From positions 84,717 to 148,716 of the forward strand of contig CAJTWC010000004.1 of the NCBI GenBank assembly GCA_910580185.1: a stretch of DNA of 64,000 bases. The letters are read 5' to 3'. This document shows, piece by piece, positions 33,438 through 42,715 of this stretch (positions are counted from its first letter, which is position 1; each line of letters opens with the position of its first letter). The notes under the pieces are model-generated. The model was not told where the DNA came from and ran no database searches. It saw nothing but the letters and a program-made list of their open reading frames with translations. This stretch comes from an uncultured Bacilli bacterium. GTDB lineage: Bacteria > Bacillota_I > Bacilli_A > RF39 > UBA660. A program made the translations under genes and the position numbers.

Positions 33438-35054
33438 GTGAATGAGAACGTTTTAGAAAATGCGTTAAAGAAGATTATGTATAATGATACTTTAGAAGTA
33501 TTTGTTTTTGATGTGTTTGAAGATAAGGTTTTAAAATACGGAGTTGTTGATGGAGCTTTTACAAGCACAGGAGAAGATACGTTTACAAATTATTTGGAAG
33601 ACGTAAAAACAAAAGTAGGAGCACCTTTTTTGTCAGGTTTTATGAATTTAGTTTCTATTCCGAAAATGAAAGAAGCATTAAAGGATGGTAATAGTAAGGT
33701 AGAGTTTAAATATCAATCATTAGATAGCAAATGGTACAAACTATCATCTACTTTAATTAATGTTTCTGGTAAAGAACTTATTTTTTCAGTAAAAGAAGAA
33801 TTAAGACAAGAACTTAATTCTACTAAAGAATCACGTGATTCTAGATATGAAGGTTTAATAGGAAGACTTGCAGACTCAATTTTAAAAATAAATAACGTAT
33901 TTAACTTGGACTCGAAGTCATTATCTAATGTTAAAGCGGTAGAAGAATACATATTATCCATTTTTAAAAATCTTTATAGTACTTATCCAGAATTAAAAAA
34001 ATCAGTTAATAAAACCGCTGCTAACGTAAGTGGTAGATGGGAAGATGCAATATTAATCATAGATGATGATAAAATCATGAGAAACATGATTAAAAAAGTA
34101 TTTAAAGATGATGGATATAAACTAGTAGAACTTGCTAATGGCAAGGAAGCAATTGAATATTTAGAAGCGAATGAATCAAAAGGAATAAGTGAGGCCTCTG
34201 ATCATGTTTTAGGAATATTTTTAGATCTTACTATGCCTGTTTTAGATGGATTTGCGGTTTTAGAATACCTAAGTAAGAAAAATTATTTAAATAGACTTCC
34301 GGTTATAATAATTTCTGGTGATTATGAAAAAGAAACAAAATCAAGAGTGTATAATTATAACATTGCGGATATGTTAGAAAAACCATTTGATTTTGAAGTT
34401 GTAAGACATAGAATTTCTAATTTTATAAACTTATATAAATCAAGTAATTCATTAAATGATCTTGTAAGTAGTCAAAATAATGATTTAAAGGCATTACTTA
34501 ATACGTTTGTTGATGCATATAGGTATGATTATGCTTCAAACATAGATAAAATAAGCAAGTATATTAAGGTATTAGCTACCCAGGTTATGAATGATTATCC
34601 AGAGTATGAACTTACTGAAGAAAAAATAAATAAGATGGTTGATGCTTCAATGTACTATGATATAGGTTTTTATTCTATTCCAAGAAGTGTACTTATAAAA
34701 AGAGAAAAATTAACTAACGATGAATTAGAATTAGTAAGAAATTATCCATTATTTGGTTTTAAGATGCTTAAGTATGTATTAAGTCTTACAAGTGATGAAT
34801 TATATAAAAAATACGCACTCAACATTGCAAAATATTATCACGAAAATTATAATGGTACTGGTTATCCTGAAAATTTAAAAGGAAATGCAATTCCTTTAGA
34901 AACTCAAATAGCTGCTATTTGTATTAATTATAATAATATTAAAAAGAAAAATGGTAATGCTACTGATTTTATTTTGAATAAATCTAATACTATGTTTTCA
35001 CCTGAAATTATTGAGAGTTTCAAAAAGGTATTAGAAGCGTTTAATGTAATATAA
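33438..35054 (+). CDS. Response regulator with degenerate HD-GYP output domain
   Basis: 538 residues from GTG 33438. About 1-130 form a PAS-like sensory part (VFVFDVFEDKVLKYGVVDG); about 205-325 form a receiver with IIDDDK, the acceptor Asp in FLDLTMPVLDGF (about 262) and Lys in LEKPF. About 350-538 look like an HD-GYP cyclic-di-GMP phosphodiesterase domain, but the HD pair reads YYDIGFYSIP (His lost), while KYYHENYNGTGYP keeps part of the second motif. It is probably catalytically dead or uses altered chemistry, and may instead bind nucleotide or a partner. Lies between the HPt gene and the hybrid kinases in one operon. Confidence 0.85.
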   Translation: MNENVLENALKKIMYNDTLEVFVFDVFEDKVLKYGVVDGAFTSTGEDTFTNYLEDVKTKVGAPFLSGFMNLVSIPKMKEALKDGNSKVEFKYQSLDSKWYKLSSTLINVSGKELIFSVKEELRQELNSTKESRDSRYEGLIGRLADSILKINNVFNLDSKSLSNVKAVEEYILSIFKNLYSTYPELKKSVNKTAANVSGRWEDAILIIDDDKIMRNMIKKVFKDDGYKLVELANGKEAIEYLEANESKGISEASDHVLGIFLDLTMPVLDGFAVLEYLSKKNYLNRLPVIIISGDYEKETKSRVYNYNIADMLEKPFDFEVVRHRISNFINLYKSSNSLNDLVSSQNNDLKALLNTFVDAYRYDYASNIDKISKYIKVLATQVMNDYPEYELTEEKINKMVDASMYYDIGFYSIPRSVLIKREKLTNDELELVRNYPLFGFKMLKYVLSLTSDELYKKYALNIAKYYHENYNGTGYPENLKGNAIPLETQIAAICINYNNIKKKNGNATDFILNKSNTMFSPEIIESFKKVLEAFNVI

Positions 35055-35070
35055 AAGGAAGTGATTTAAC

Positions 35071-36945
35071 TTGGTTTCTAATTTATTTGCGAGCATAGGT
35101 TTTACTATTTGTGCGCTTGTTTTTACCACACTTGTTGGTTTTATGTATTTAAGTAAAAAGAAGTTTAAGAATCTAGAAAATAACATCTATGCATTTATGC
35201 TTTTATTAACCATTGTTTTACTTGCACTTGAAATAGTATGTGTAGGAACGATGAGCATTAGAAATAAAATTCCTTTATTAAATGAAATTTTATGTAGGGG
35301 ATATATATTAGGAAGTATAATTTGGGTTATGTGCCTTATTATTTACGTATGGTCATTAGGAAATAAGAATAAGGTTAGGAAAAATTCGGTAAAAACAAAA
35401 ATTGTTATAACAGTAGTTTCATTTATACTAATTTCTTTATTATTTTTAATTTCTTGTATGTCTAAAATTGAATACGTAGGTGGTAATGGAGAATTATATG
35501 TAATAGGTGGAAATGCTGTAACGGTTATATATTTTGCTGGATTTGCATTAATGATAATGCTTCTTATTTCAATGTTAAAAAATAGTATGAAATTACCATT
35601 AAATCAAAGAACTCCTATTTATTTTGTAGTTGTTTTCTTTGCCATTATTACAGCTTTTCAAATATTTTCAGGATATGATTTTAATGATTTAACTTATATC
35701 TTTGCTTTTTGTGTTATAGCACTTTATTTTACAATAGAAAGTCAGGATAATAAATTATTAAATGAATTAGAAAAATCAAAAGAAGAAGCAGAATTAGCTG
35801 ATAAAGCTAAGACTGAGTTTTTATCTAATATGTCACATGAAATTAGAACACCAATGAACACAATTTTAGGTTTTAGCGAATCTTTATTGAATGAAAAAAA
35901 ATTAACTGAGGAAATAGTTAAAAAAGATGTTGAAAGTATTCATTCAGCTAGTACTAGCCTGCTTGATTTGATTAATAATATCCTTGATATATCAAGACTC
36001 GAATCTGGAAAAGAAAAGATAAATGAAAAAGATTATTCGCTTCAAAGTTTAATATTTGAGATAAACAGTGTTATATCATCTAAGATAAATAAAGAAGTAT
36101 TAGAATTTAGCATAGATGTTAATAAGAAGATACCTTCTAAGTATTATGGGGATTACTCTAAAATATATAAAATACTTATATGTGTTTTAGCAAATGCCAT
36201 AAAGTATACAAACTATGGTAAAATTAATTTATATGTTGATGGAACAAGAAAAGAAGATAAAAGCTTTGATTTTTTATTTGTTATATCTAATACAGGACAC
36301 GCAATGAAAATAGAAAACTTTGAAAAAGATTTTAATGATTTTGTAAAATTAGGAAGTAGTACCCAAAATAATATTGATAGTATAACATTAGGTCTTATTA
36401 TTGCAAAAAGACTAATATCCATGTTTGGTGGAAGTGTAGAATTTATTAATGAAACTGGAAAAGGTACTCAATACCATATAAAAATAAATCAACGAATATC
36501 TGATGATAACGAAATAGGTGATATTTTTAATGCGGATGAAAATGGAATATCTAGTAGCAAGGACATAATCGATTGTACTGGTAAAAAGGTGCTAATTGTT
36601 GATGATAATAAGATAAATATAAAATTAGCTAGTAGGTTATTACAGACGTATAATTTCACGATTGATTCAGCATTAAGTGGAAAAGAATGTTTAGAAAAGG
36701 TTAAAAACGGTAAATATGATCTTATATTTTTGGATCATATGATGCCTGAAATGGATGGGGTTGCAACCATGAAATTATTAGAAAAGTCTGGTTATTATGT
36801 GCCTCCTGTTGTTGCTTTAACGGCTAACTCATATACTGGTTTAAAGGAAAAATATATAGAATCTGGATTTAGTGAATATTTATCTAAGCCAATTAATTTT
36901 AAAGAGTTAAATAAATTGATTATTGACTTTTTTGGAAATAAGTAG
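35071..36945 (+). CDS. Hybrid sensor histidine kinase with altered ATP-binding motifs
   Basis: 624 residues from TTG 35071 (AAGGAAG upstream). About 1-225: seven membrane segments as a sensor. Then HisKA with His256 in NMSHEIRTPMNTILGFSE, an HATPase region, and a C-terminal receiver with Asp555 in LIFLDHMMPEMDGVA. The ATPase region keeps an N-box (ANAIKYTNYG), but the G1 box DxGxG reads SNTGHAM and the G2 box GxGLGL reads ITLGLII, unlike its paralogue at 36961, where both are intact. It may be unable to phosphorylate itself and may act as a partner or regulator of the second kinase. Operon spacing is 16 bases on each side. Confidence 0.88.
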   Translation: MVSNLFASIGFTICALVFTTLVGFMYLSKKKFKNLENNIYAFMLLLTIVLLALEIVCVGTMSIRNKIPLLNEILCRGYILGSIIWVMCLIIYVWSLGNKNKVRKNSVKTKIVITVVSFILISLLFLISCMSKIEYVGGNGELYVIGGNAVTVIYFAGFALMIMLLISMLKNSMKLPLNQRTPIYFVVVFFAIITAFQIFSGYDFNDLTYIFAFCVIALYFTIESQDNKLLNELEKSKEEAELADKAKTEFLSNMSHEIRTPMNTILGFSESLLNEKKLTEEIVKKDVESIHSASTSLLDLINNILDISRLESGKEKINEKDYSLQSLIFEINSVISSKINKEVLEFSIDVNKKIPSKYYGDYSKIYKILICVLANAIKYTNYGKINLYVDGTRKEDKSFDFLFVISNTGHAMKIENFEKDFNDFVKLGSSTQNNIDSITLGLIIAKRLISMFGGSVEFINETGKGTQYHIKINQRISDDNEIGDIFNADENGISSSKDIIDCTGKKVLIVDDNKINIKLASRLLQTYNFTIDSALSGKECLEKVKNGKYDLIFLDHMMPEMDGVATMKLLEKSGYYVPPVVALTANSYTGLKEKYIESGFSEYLSKPINFKELNKLIIDFFGNK

Positions 36946-36960
36946 AAGGAAGGGATAAAC

Positions 36961-38811
36961 ATGATAGCTGGTTTAATGCTTACGATGGGAAGCTTATTAT
37001 TTATAATTCTATTATTAATTGTATACTTTTCGAAAGAAAGATTTTTATCAATAAGAAACAAGATATATAGATATATGTTGATTGTTGTATTAATATTATT
37101 AATTTCAGAAATACTTGCAACGTTTTGTGTTGGGTTATGTAGTAGTAATTTTGCTAACTTACTTATTTATCGTATACATTGGTCAACGGGAATAGTTTGG
37201 TTTGCCCTTCTTTATTACTATAGTATGGTATTTATAAGTGAAATAAATGTCAATAACCTTATGTCAGTAATTAAATATACCAAAGCCTCTAAAATAATAA
37301 GTGTTGTGTTTTTAATACTTAGTTTAGTTTACTTTTTAGTACCATTTGAAAGGTTAGATCCTTCTTATATATCTTACATACCCGGCCCAGCTTCTTATTA
37401 TGTTTTAGCGTTTTGTGCATTAAGTGTGTTTTTAATTGTAATATATATATTAAAACATGGTAAAAATGCAAGTATTAGGACTAAAGCATCGGTATGGATA
37501 ATGGTTATTGAAATGGCTATTATATTTGCTCTTCAACTTATGTTTCCAACAATTGCTTTTTCTGCAATAGGAGCAGCTCTTCAAATGTTTTTCTTATATT
37601 TTAACGTTGAAAATCCTGATTTAAAGATAATTAAAGAAGTAGAGACTTTAAAAAGTGATATCGAAAGGTCTAATCGTGCAAAATCAGACTTTTTATCTAA
37701 TATGTCACACGAGATAAGGTCTCCTATGAACGCGATAGTTGGATTTAGTGAGACACTTCTTAATAGTCCTAATTTTGATGAAAAATCAGCTAGATCTGAT
37801 ATAAGTCATATCGCATCAGCTGGTAATAACTTACTTGATATAATAAATAATATTTTGGATATCTCTAAAATAGAATCAGGTAAAGAAACTTTAGAAAAAA
37901 AAGAATACATGCTTAGTAATGTTATTATGGAACTAACTAGTATAATAGAAGCAAGGTTAGGTGATAAACCTGTTAAGTTGATGGTTAACGTCGATAAAAA
38001 TATACCTTCTAGGTATTATGGAGATAAAGGAAAGATTTTTCAAATTCTTTTAAACATCTTAACTAACTCAGTTAAGTATACAGAAGTTGGTAAGATAAAG
38101 TTAGATGTAACCGGAGAACGAAAGGATGATTATGAAAAGTTACTTTTTAAGGTTTCAGATACAGGTTATGGTATAAAAAAAGAAGATTATGATAAATTGT
38201 TTGAGAAGTTTTCTAGACTTGATGCTGCAACTACTAATGAAATAGAAGGAACGGGTCTTGGCCTTGTAATAACAAAAAAATATGCTGATTTAATGAATGG
38301 TAAAATTTGGTTTGAAAGTGAGTATGAAGTTGGCACCACTTTTTACTTAGAAATAACAGAAAAAATAGTTAATTATAAACCAATAGGGGAAATAACGGAA
38401 CCGGTTAAAAATGATAAAGAAGTAGAGTATTTAGATTGTTCTTCTTATAAAGTATTAATCGTTGATGATAATAAACTAAATATTAAAGTAGCAAGTAGGT
38501 TACTTGGCAAATATGGTTTTAATATAGATACTTCAGAAAGTGGAAGAGATTGTATATATAAAATAAAAGAAGGAAAAAAATATGATATTATATTTTTAGA
38601 TCATATGATGCCGGAAATGGATGGTATAGAAACTCTTCACATATTAAAAAAACTAGATGGATATGAACTTCCTCCGATTGTTGCTTTAACGGCTAATGCG
38701 ATAACTGGTATGAAAGAGATGTATCTAAAAGAAGGTTTTGATGAATACTTATCCAAACCGATTAATATTGCTGAATTAAACAAGTTAATCAATAAGTATT
38801 TTAAAAAATAA
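36961..38811 (+). CDS. Hybrid sensor histidine kinase
   Basis: 616 residues. N-terminal seven-segment membrane sensor (about 1-215), HisKA with His250 in NMSHEIRSPMNAIVGFSE, HATPase with intact N-box (TNSVKYTEVG), G1 (SDTGYGIKKED), F-box and G2 (EGTGLGLVITKKYADLM), and a receiver with Asp547 in IIFLDHMMPEMDG. A tandem paralogue of the previous gene, with the catalytic motifs kept. Together with the HPt protein and the response regulator it gives a complete phosphorelay: kinase, receiver, HPt, response regulator. The signal is unknown; the sensor is membrane-embedded without a large extracellular domain. Confidence 0.93.
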   Translation: MIAGLMLTMGSLLFIILLLIVYFSKERFLSIRNKIYRYMLIVVLILLISEILATFCVGLCSSNFANLLIYRIHWSTGIVWFALLYYYSMVFISEINVNNLMSVIKYTKASKIISVVFLILSLVYFLVPFERLDPSYISYIPGPASYYVLAFCALSVFLIVIYILKHGKNASIRTKASVWIMVIEMAIIFALQLMFPTIAFSAIGAALQMFFLYFNVENPDLKIIKEVETLKSDIERSNRAKSDFLSNMSHEIRSPMNAIVGFSETLLNSPNFDEKSARSDISHIASAGNNLLDIINNILDISKIESGKETLEKKEYMLSNVIMELTSIIEARLGDKPVKLMVNVDKNIPSRYYGDKGKIFQILLNILTNSVKYTEVGKIKLDVTGERKDDYEKLLFKVSDTGYGIKKEDYDKLFEKFSRLDAATTNEIEGTGLGLVITKKYADLMNGKIWFESEYEVGTTFYLEITEKIVNYKPIGEITEPVKNDKEVEYLDCSSYKVLIVDDNKLNIKVASRLLGKYGFNIDTSESGRDCIYKIKEGKKYDIIFLDHMMPEMDGIETLHILKKLDGYELPPIVALTANAITGMKEMYLKEGFDEYLSKPINIAELNKLINKYFKK

Positions 38812-38844
38812 ATTATGTTATAATAAATATAAGGAGATAATAAA

Positions 38845-39291
38845 ATGAAAAGGATTGTTAAAATATTAATTATTGTAGTTATGATGATAACACTTACTGC
38901 TTGCACCCAAGGAAAAAAAATAAGTACAGAAGATATAGTAAAAAAATTATCAGATATGAATTTCGTTACTAATGATGTAAGTAGCGAGATGGAGGACTCT
39001 AGTATTAAAAAGGTTATAGTTGCAAATAATAATAAAATTTCATTGGAATATTATGTTTTTGAGAGTGAAGATAGTGCAAAAAAAGCATATGGTACCAACT
39101 TAGAAAGCTTAAAAGGAAATAAAGACTTTAAGGTAAAAGAAAAAAATGGTAGTAATTATAGCAAAAGTACACAATCAACCAAAAGTTTATATAATGTAAT
39201 AATAAGAGCAGAAGATACATTGATATATTCTTCAGTTAATGTCAATTATAAATCTGACGTTGATAAAGTTATTAAAAAACTAGGATATTAA
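38845..39291 (+). CDS. Small lipoprotein of unknown function
   Basis: 148 residues: signal peptide with lipobox LTAC (Cys20), then a soluble alpha/beta domain rich in Lys and Ser (EYYVFESEDSAKKAYG resembles small lipoproteins that monitor the envelope). AAGGAG before the ATG. It lies 33 bases after the second hybrid kinase and ends with a terminator, so it may be co-transcribed with the phosphorelay; a periplasmic-side accessory for that sensor is one possibility but not shown. Confidence 0.75.
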   Translation: MKRIVKILIIVVMMITLTACTQGKKISTEDIVKKLSDMNFVTNDVSSEMEDSSIKKVIVANNNKISLEYYVFESEDSAKKAYGTNLESLKGNKDFKVKEKNGSNYSKSTQSTKSLYNVIIRAEDTLIYSSVNVNYKSDVDKVIKKLGY

Positions 39292-39313
39292 GAGCATTTT
39301 AGCTCTTTTTTTA
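39291..39313 (+). terminator. Terminator of the phosphorelay operon
   Basis: AGAGC / GCTCT stem with an ATTTTA loop, followed by a T-run, starting at the stop codon of the lipoprotein gene. Confidence 0.8.
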
Positions 39314-39331
39314 ATTTCTTTAAATTTTTTA

Positions 39332-39364
39332 GTGGAATTTTATAAGTTTTAGCTAACAATTAAT
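39332..39364 (+). repeat. Conserved upstream block, copy 2
   Basis: Same spacing and about 80% identity to 28212-28245 (GGAATTT, AAG, TTT, CTAACAATTAAT). It lies about 65 bases before the small-peptide gene at 39429 and probably contains its promoter, although no canonical -35/-10 pair is obvious. Confidence 0.5.
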
Positions 39365-39428
39365 TAGGGAGCAGTAAAAGACTTGCTTTGTTTTCCTCTT
39401 TATACAAAAGTAGAAAGGGGTGATAATT

Positions 39429-39518
39429 ATGAGGTTTAGATTTGAAGTTAAATTTAGTCCAAAACTAATTATTATTTTAATACTGATAATAGTACTAGTT
39501 ATTGTTATTAATATATAA
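39429..39518 (+). CDS. 29-residue hydrophobic peptide, probable type I toxin
   Basis: A short gene: charged start MRFRFEVKFSPK and then a single membrane segment of Ile/Leu/Val (about 13-29). It has a very strong AAAGGGGTGAT site, but the AAAGGGG part (39414-39420) can pair with CCTCTTT at 39395-39401, hiding the site in a 7-bp hairpin. The gene is followed by a perfect terminator. A convergent promoter on the other strand (39609-39637) points at this terminator. Size, membrane segment, hidden ribosome site and convergent RNA are those of Fst/TxpA-type toxins; the peptide sequence itself is not one I can name. Confidence 0.65.
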   Translation: MRFRFEVKFSPKLIIILILIIVLVIVINI

Positions 39519-39602
39519 GAAAAACAGAGCTTTGTTTGGGTAACTAGCTCTGTTTTTCAAAACCAAAAACTTTGGAAAACAACTGGTTATGCTGCTTCCT
39601 AC
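39519..39602 (-). ncRNA. Predicted antisense RNA convergent with the 29-residue peptide gene
   Basis: On the minus strand TTGATA (39632-39637), 17-base spacer and TATAAT (39609-39614) form a near-consensus promoter just before the MacB-like gene. Transcription from about 39602 would run to the shared terminator at 39520-39557, giving an RNA of about 85 bases. Its terminator loop is complementary to GCTTTGTTT at 39385-39393 in the toxin leader, because the same nine bases occur at 39529-39537. This fits an RNA antitoxin that contacts the toxin leader. Confidence 0.55.
39520..39557. terminator. Shared two-way terminator of the small-peptide locus
   Basis: AAAACAGAGCT-type arm (about 39520-39531) and AGCTCTGTTTTT (39546-39557) form an 11-12-bp stem with A-run and T-run on both sides, so it can stop transcription in both directions. 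Confidence 0.85.
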
Positions 39603-39657
39603 AACTATATTATATAACAAAAAGGTAAGTATATCAATCGAAAGAAAGGAAAATAAA

Positions 39658-41943
39658 ATGTTAGAACTAAATAAGATTACAAAAATTTATAAAACGAATG
39701 ATGCTTCTCAAAGGGCACTTGATAACGTTAGTTTAAAGTTTAGAAAAAAAGAGTTTGTATGCATACTTGGGCCATCAGGAAGTGGTAAGACAACGCTTTT
39801 AAACATAATTGGTGGGCTTGATAATTACTCAGATGGGAATTTAATTATAAATGGTAAATCTACTAAAAAGTTTAGAGAAAAAGACTTTGATTTTTATAGA
39901 AACAATTTAATTGGTTTTGTTTTTCAAAACTATAATTTAATAAATCATGTATCAGTTTATAAAAACGTTGAAATGGCTTTATTATTAAATAGTACCAAGA
40001 AAAATAAAAGACAAAAATTGGTTCTTGATGCTTTAAAAAAAGTCGGTTTAGAAAATCATATAAATAAAAAGCCAAATGAATTATCTGGTGGTCAAATGCA
40101 AAGAGTTGCAATAGCAAGAGCTTTGGTAAATAATCCTGATATTATTTTAGCAGATGAACCAACTGGCGCGTTAGATTCTAAAACAAGTATTCAAATAATG
40201 GAACTAATTAAAAATATATCTAAGGATAAATTAGTTATTATGGTAACTCATAATGATGTGCTAGCTAAAAAATACGCAAACAGGATCATTAAATTAGAAG
40301 ATGGAAGGGTAATTAATGATACTAATCCTTTAAATAGGCAAAATAATAAAGATATTTATAAGATAAAGAAAACCAAAATGAGTTTCTTATCTGCAATATA
40401 TCTTAGTTTTAATAACATTAAAACAAAATTAAAAAGAACTATTTTAACCTGTTTTGCATCCAGTATAGGGATAATTGGGATAGCACTTATTTTATCTATA
40501 TCAAACGGATTTAATAGTGAAATAAATGAATATCAAAAAGACACTATGTCATCCTTTCCAATTGGTATTACAAGCGAAGTTATAGCATCGAATGATGTAA
40601 TAGATATAAAAGATAATAAATTAAAAAAAGATGTATTATATATGTATGATGATAAAGAAAATAGTGGTATACACATAAATAAAATAACCGAAGATTATAT
40701 AAATTATGTAAAAAATATAAATAAAGATTATTTAAGTGGTATTTCATACCATAGAATAATAAATTTAAACTTAATGAGTACGAACGGAATATCTTATAAA
40801 ATAATTAATCCAGGAAGTATCAGTTTTAAAAGTTTACCAAATGATGAAAATAAAAAAGGCTATTTAAAAGAAAACTATGATTTATTAAGTGGTGAGTATC
40901 CAAAAGATGATATGGATGTAGTTTTAATGGTGGATGATTTTAATAAGATTGATGAAACATTTTTAAATGCACTTTTTTTAGGTGGTACAAAAGAGGTTTC
41001 TTTTGATAGAATACTTGGTAAAGAACTTCGAGTAATAAAAAATGATGATTATTACTTGGAAGAAAATAAAAATAATTTTATTAAAAATTCTCCCTCAAAA
41101 GAAATTTATAATAAAAGTGATATTACGTTAAAAATAGTTGGAATCATAAAAAGAAAAACGGATGATGAAACACTTTTTAAAGAAGGGGTAGAAAATAGTA
41201 GCAAGGCGGTGATTGGTTATCAAAACGCTCTAATAGAAAGAATAATAAATCAAAATACGGAAAGTAAAATAGTTAAAGCACAAGAAAATTCTAATGGTGT
41301 TGTATTTATGGGCAACATAAGTTTTGAAGATGCTGGTATAACAAAAAAGCAGGCATTAGTTATGTTAGGTAAAAAAGATTTACCAGTAGGTTTAAACATC
41401 TATTCAAATGGTTTTAATAATAAGGATAGAGTTATAAAGCTTTTAGATGAATATAATAAATATAAATGTGAAGAAGACAAAATAATATATACTGATTATG
41501 CTAAAGAAATTAGTGATACAACACATAATATTATGAATGGAATAACAATCGTATTAGTTGTTTTTTCTTCTATATCACTTGTTGTATCATCATTAATGAT
41601 TGGTATAATTACTTATATTTCGGTGTTAGAGCGAGCTAAGGAAATTGGTATATTAAGAAGTTTGGGTGCCAGAAGAAAAGATATATCAAGGGTGTTTAAC
41701 GCAGAAACATTATTAATAGGTTTAACATCAGGTATAATTGGAGTTGGAATAACTAAGATTTTATTATTTCCAATTAATGCTATATTATATAACTTAACAG
41801 ATTTAAAAAAATTAGGAATATTAAGCTATAAACATGCTATTATATTAATTTTAGTAAGTGTTATATTAACTTTAATTGGAGGTTTTATTCCTTCGGTTAA
41901 AGCTAGCTTTAAAAAACCTATTGAGGCGTTAAGAAATGAATAG
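39658..41943 (+). CDS. MacB-type ABC exporter, ATPase fused to FtsX permease
   Basis: 761 residues from ATG 39658 (AAGAAAGGA upstream; a start at 39589 has no site). N-terminal ATPase with GPSGSGKTT (Walker A, about 38-46), LSGGQMQRVAIARAL (signature), IILADEPTGALD (Walker B) and MVTHND (switch His): complete and active-looking. From about 250, one membrane segment, a large extracytoplasmic domain (about 290-640) and three membrane segments (ERAKEIGILRSLGARRKDI motif between them). In Firmicutes such fusions export peptides, bacteriocins or lipoproteins, or protect against them. It is transcribed alone with its own terminator. Confidence 0.92.
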   Translation: MLELNKITKIYKTNDASQRALDNVSLKFRKKEFVCILGPSGSGKTTLLNIIGGLDNYSDGNLIINGKSTKKFREKDFDFYRNNLIGFVFQNYNLINHVSVYKNVEMALLLNSTKKNKRQKLVLDALKKVGLENHINKKPNELSGGQMQRVAIARALVNNPDIILADEPTGALDSKTSIQIMELIKNISKDKLVIMVTHNDVLAKKYANRIIKLEDGRVINDTNPLNRQNNKDIYKIKKTKMSFLSAIYLSFNNIKTKLKRTILTCFASSIGIIGIALILSISNGFNSEINEYQKDTMSSFPIGITSEVIASNDVIDIKDNKLKKDVLYMYDDKENSGIHINKITEDYINYVKNINKDYLSGISYHRIINLNLMSTNGISYKIINPGSISFKSLPNDENKKGYLKENYDLLSGEYPKDDMDVVLMVDDFNKIDETFLNALFLGGTKEVSFDRILGKELRVIKNDDYYLEENKNNFIKNSPSKEIYNKSDITLKIVGIIKRKTDDETLFKEGVENSSKAVIGYQNALIERIINQNTESKIVKAQENSNGVVFMGNISFEDAGITKKQALVMLGKKDLPVGLNIYSNGFNNKDRVIKLLDEYNKYKCEEDKIIYTDYAKEISDTTHNIMNGITIVLVVFSSISLVVSSLMIGIITYISVLERAKEIGILRSLGARRKDISRVFNAETLLIGLTSGIIGVGITKILLFPINAILYNLTDLKKLGILSYKHAIILILVSVILTLIGGFIPSVKASFKKPIEALRNE

Positions 41944-41968
41944 AACTAGGAATTTTCCTAGTTTTTTT
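41944..41968 (+). terminator. Terminator of the MacB-like gene
   Basis: ACTAGGAA and TTCCTAGT form an 8-bp stem with a 2-base loop, followed by T7. Confidence 0.85.
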
Positions 41969-42068
41969 GTATATAAATGTAAATTTTTGATAATAACTTT
42001 TTTAATGTTATTACTTTTGGTTTATAATTATATAGAATAGATAAAAAAAGAATAGGAGAGTAGAAAAA

Positions 42069-42596
42069 ATGGATTGGTTAGAAATAAAGGAATTTTTAAA
42101 GGATTCAGCAAAATATATTTTAACGATAATCGCTGTTTTGGTTGTTGTTATATATGTTGTAAGTGTACAACAAATAATGGGGCCCTCTATGAAGCCAACT
42201 TTAAATAATGGAGACATAGTATTATTAAATAAGTTTCAGTATCGCTTATTTGATATCAAAAGAAATCAAATAATAGCACTTAATTATAAAGATACCAAAT
42301 ATATGGTAAAAAGGGTTATTGGACTTCCAGGTGAGAAAATAGAGTTTAAAGATAATACTTTATACATTAATGATAAAGCGTATACTGAACCATTTATTAA
42401 AAATGTTAAAACAAATGATTTTTCATTAAAGGATATAGGTTATGATGTAATTCCTGATGACATGTATTTAGTTTTAGGCGATAATCGTGAAAACTCGATG
42501 GATGGTAGAGACTTTGGACTTATAAAGAAGAAGGATATAATTGGTAAGGCATCAATTAGAATATGGCCGCTTAATAAAATTAAAATTATTAGGTGA
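42069..42596 (+). CDS. lepB: Signal peptidase I
   Basis: 175 residues, membrane protease that removes signal peptides outside the cell. One N-terminal membrane segment (about 13-34), catalytic Ser40 in MGPSMKPTL (box B), catalytic Lys81 in MVKRVIGLPGE (box D), and GDNRENSMDGRDFG (box E). The Ser/Lys dyad marks the bacterial P type, not the ER-type SipW variant (Ser/His). GGAGAG precedes the ATG. Next to the large secreted Ig-like protein at 42716, but with a separate promoter between them. Confidence 0.95.
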   Translation: MDWLEIKEFLKDSAKYILTIIAVLVVVIYVVSVQQIMGPSMKPTLNNGDIVLLNKFQYRLFDIKRNQIIALNYKDTKYMVKRVIGLPGEKIEFKDNTLYINDKAYTEPFIKNVKTNDFSLKDIGYDVIPDDMYLVLGDNRENSMDGRDFGLIKKKDIIGKASIRIWPLNKIKIIR

Positions 42597-42639
42597 TAAT
42601 CATATAATATATTAGAGTGTCATATTTTATCGAATTTTG

Positions 42640-42667
42640 TTGACAAAATAGGTAAAAATGATATGAT
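42640..42667 (+). promoter_or_regulatory. Promoter of the Ig-like surface protein
   Basis: Perfect -35 TTGACA (42640-42645), 16-base spacer, extended -10 TGATATGAT (42659-42667), about 50 bases before the start. The leader has GGAGGAG 7 bases before the ATG. Confidence 0.75.
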
Positions 42668-42715
42668 AATTACGAGAGGAAGAAGTTTTCCTAAAGAAAT
42701 TATGGAGGAGAAAGT

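Noticed and set aside
39332..39364. Resemblance of GGAATTT...TAACAATT to the lac operator
   Set aside because: Only the AT-rich ends agree, there is no dyad symmetry and no LacI-type gene nearby.
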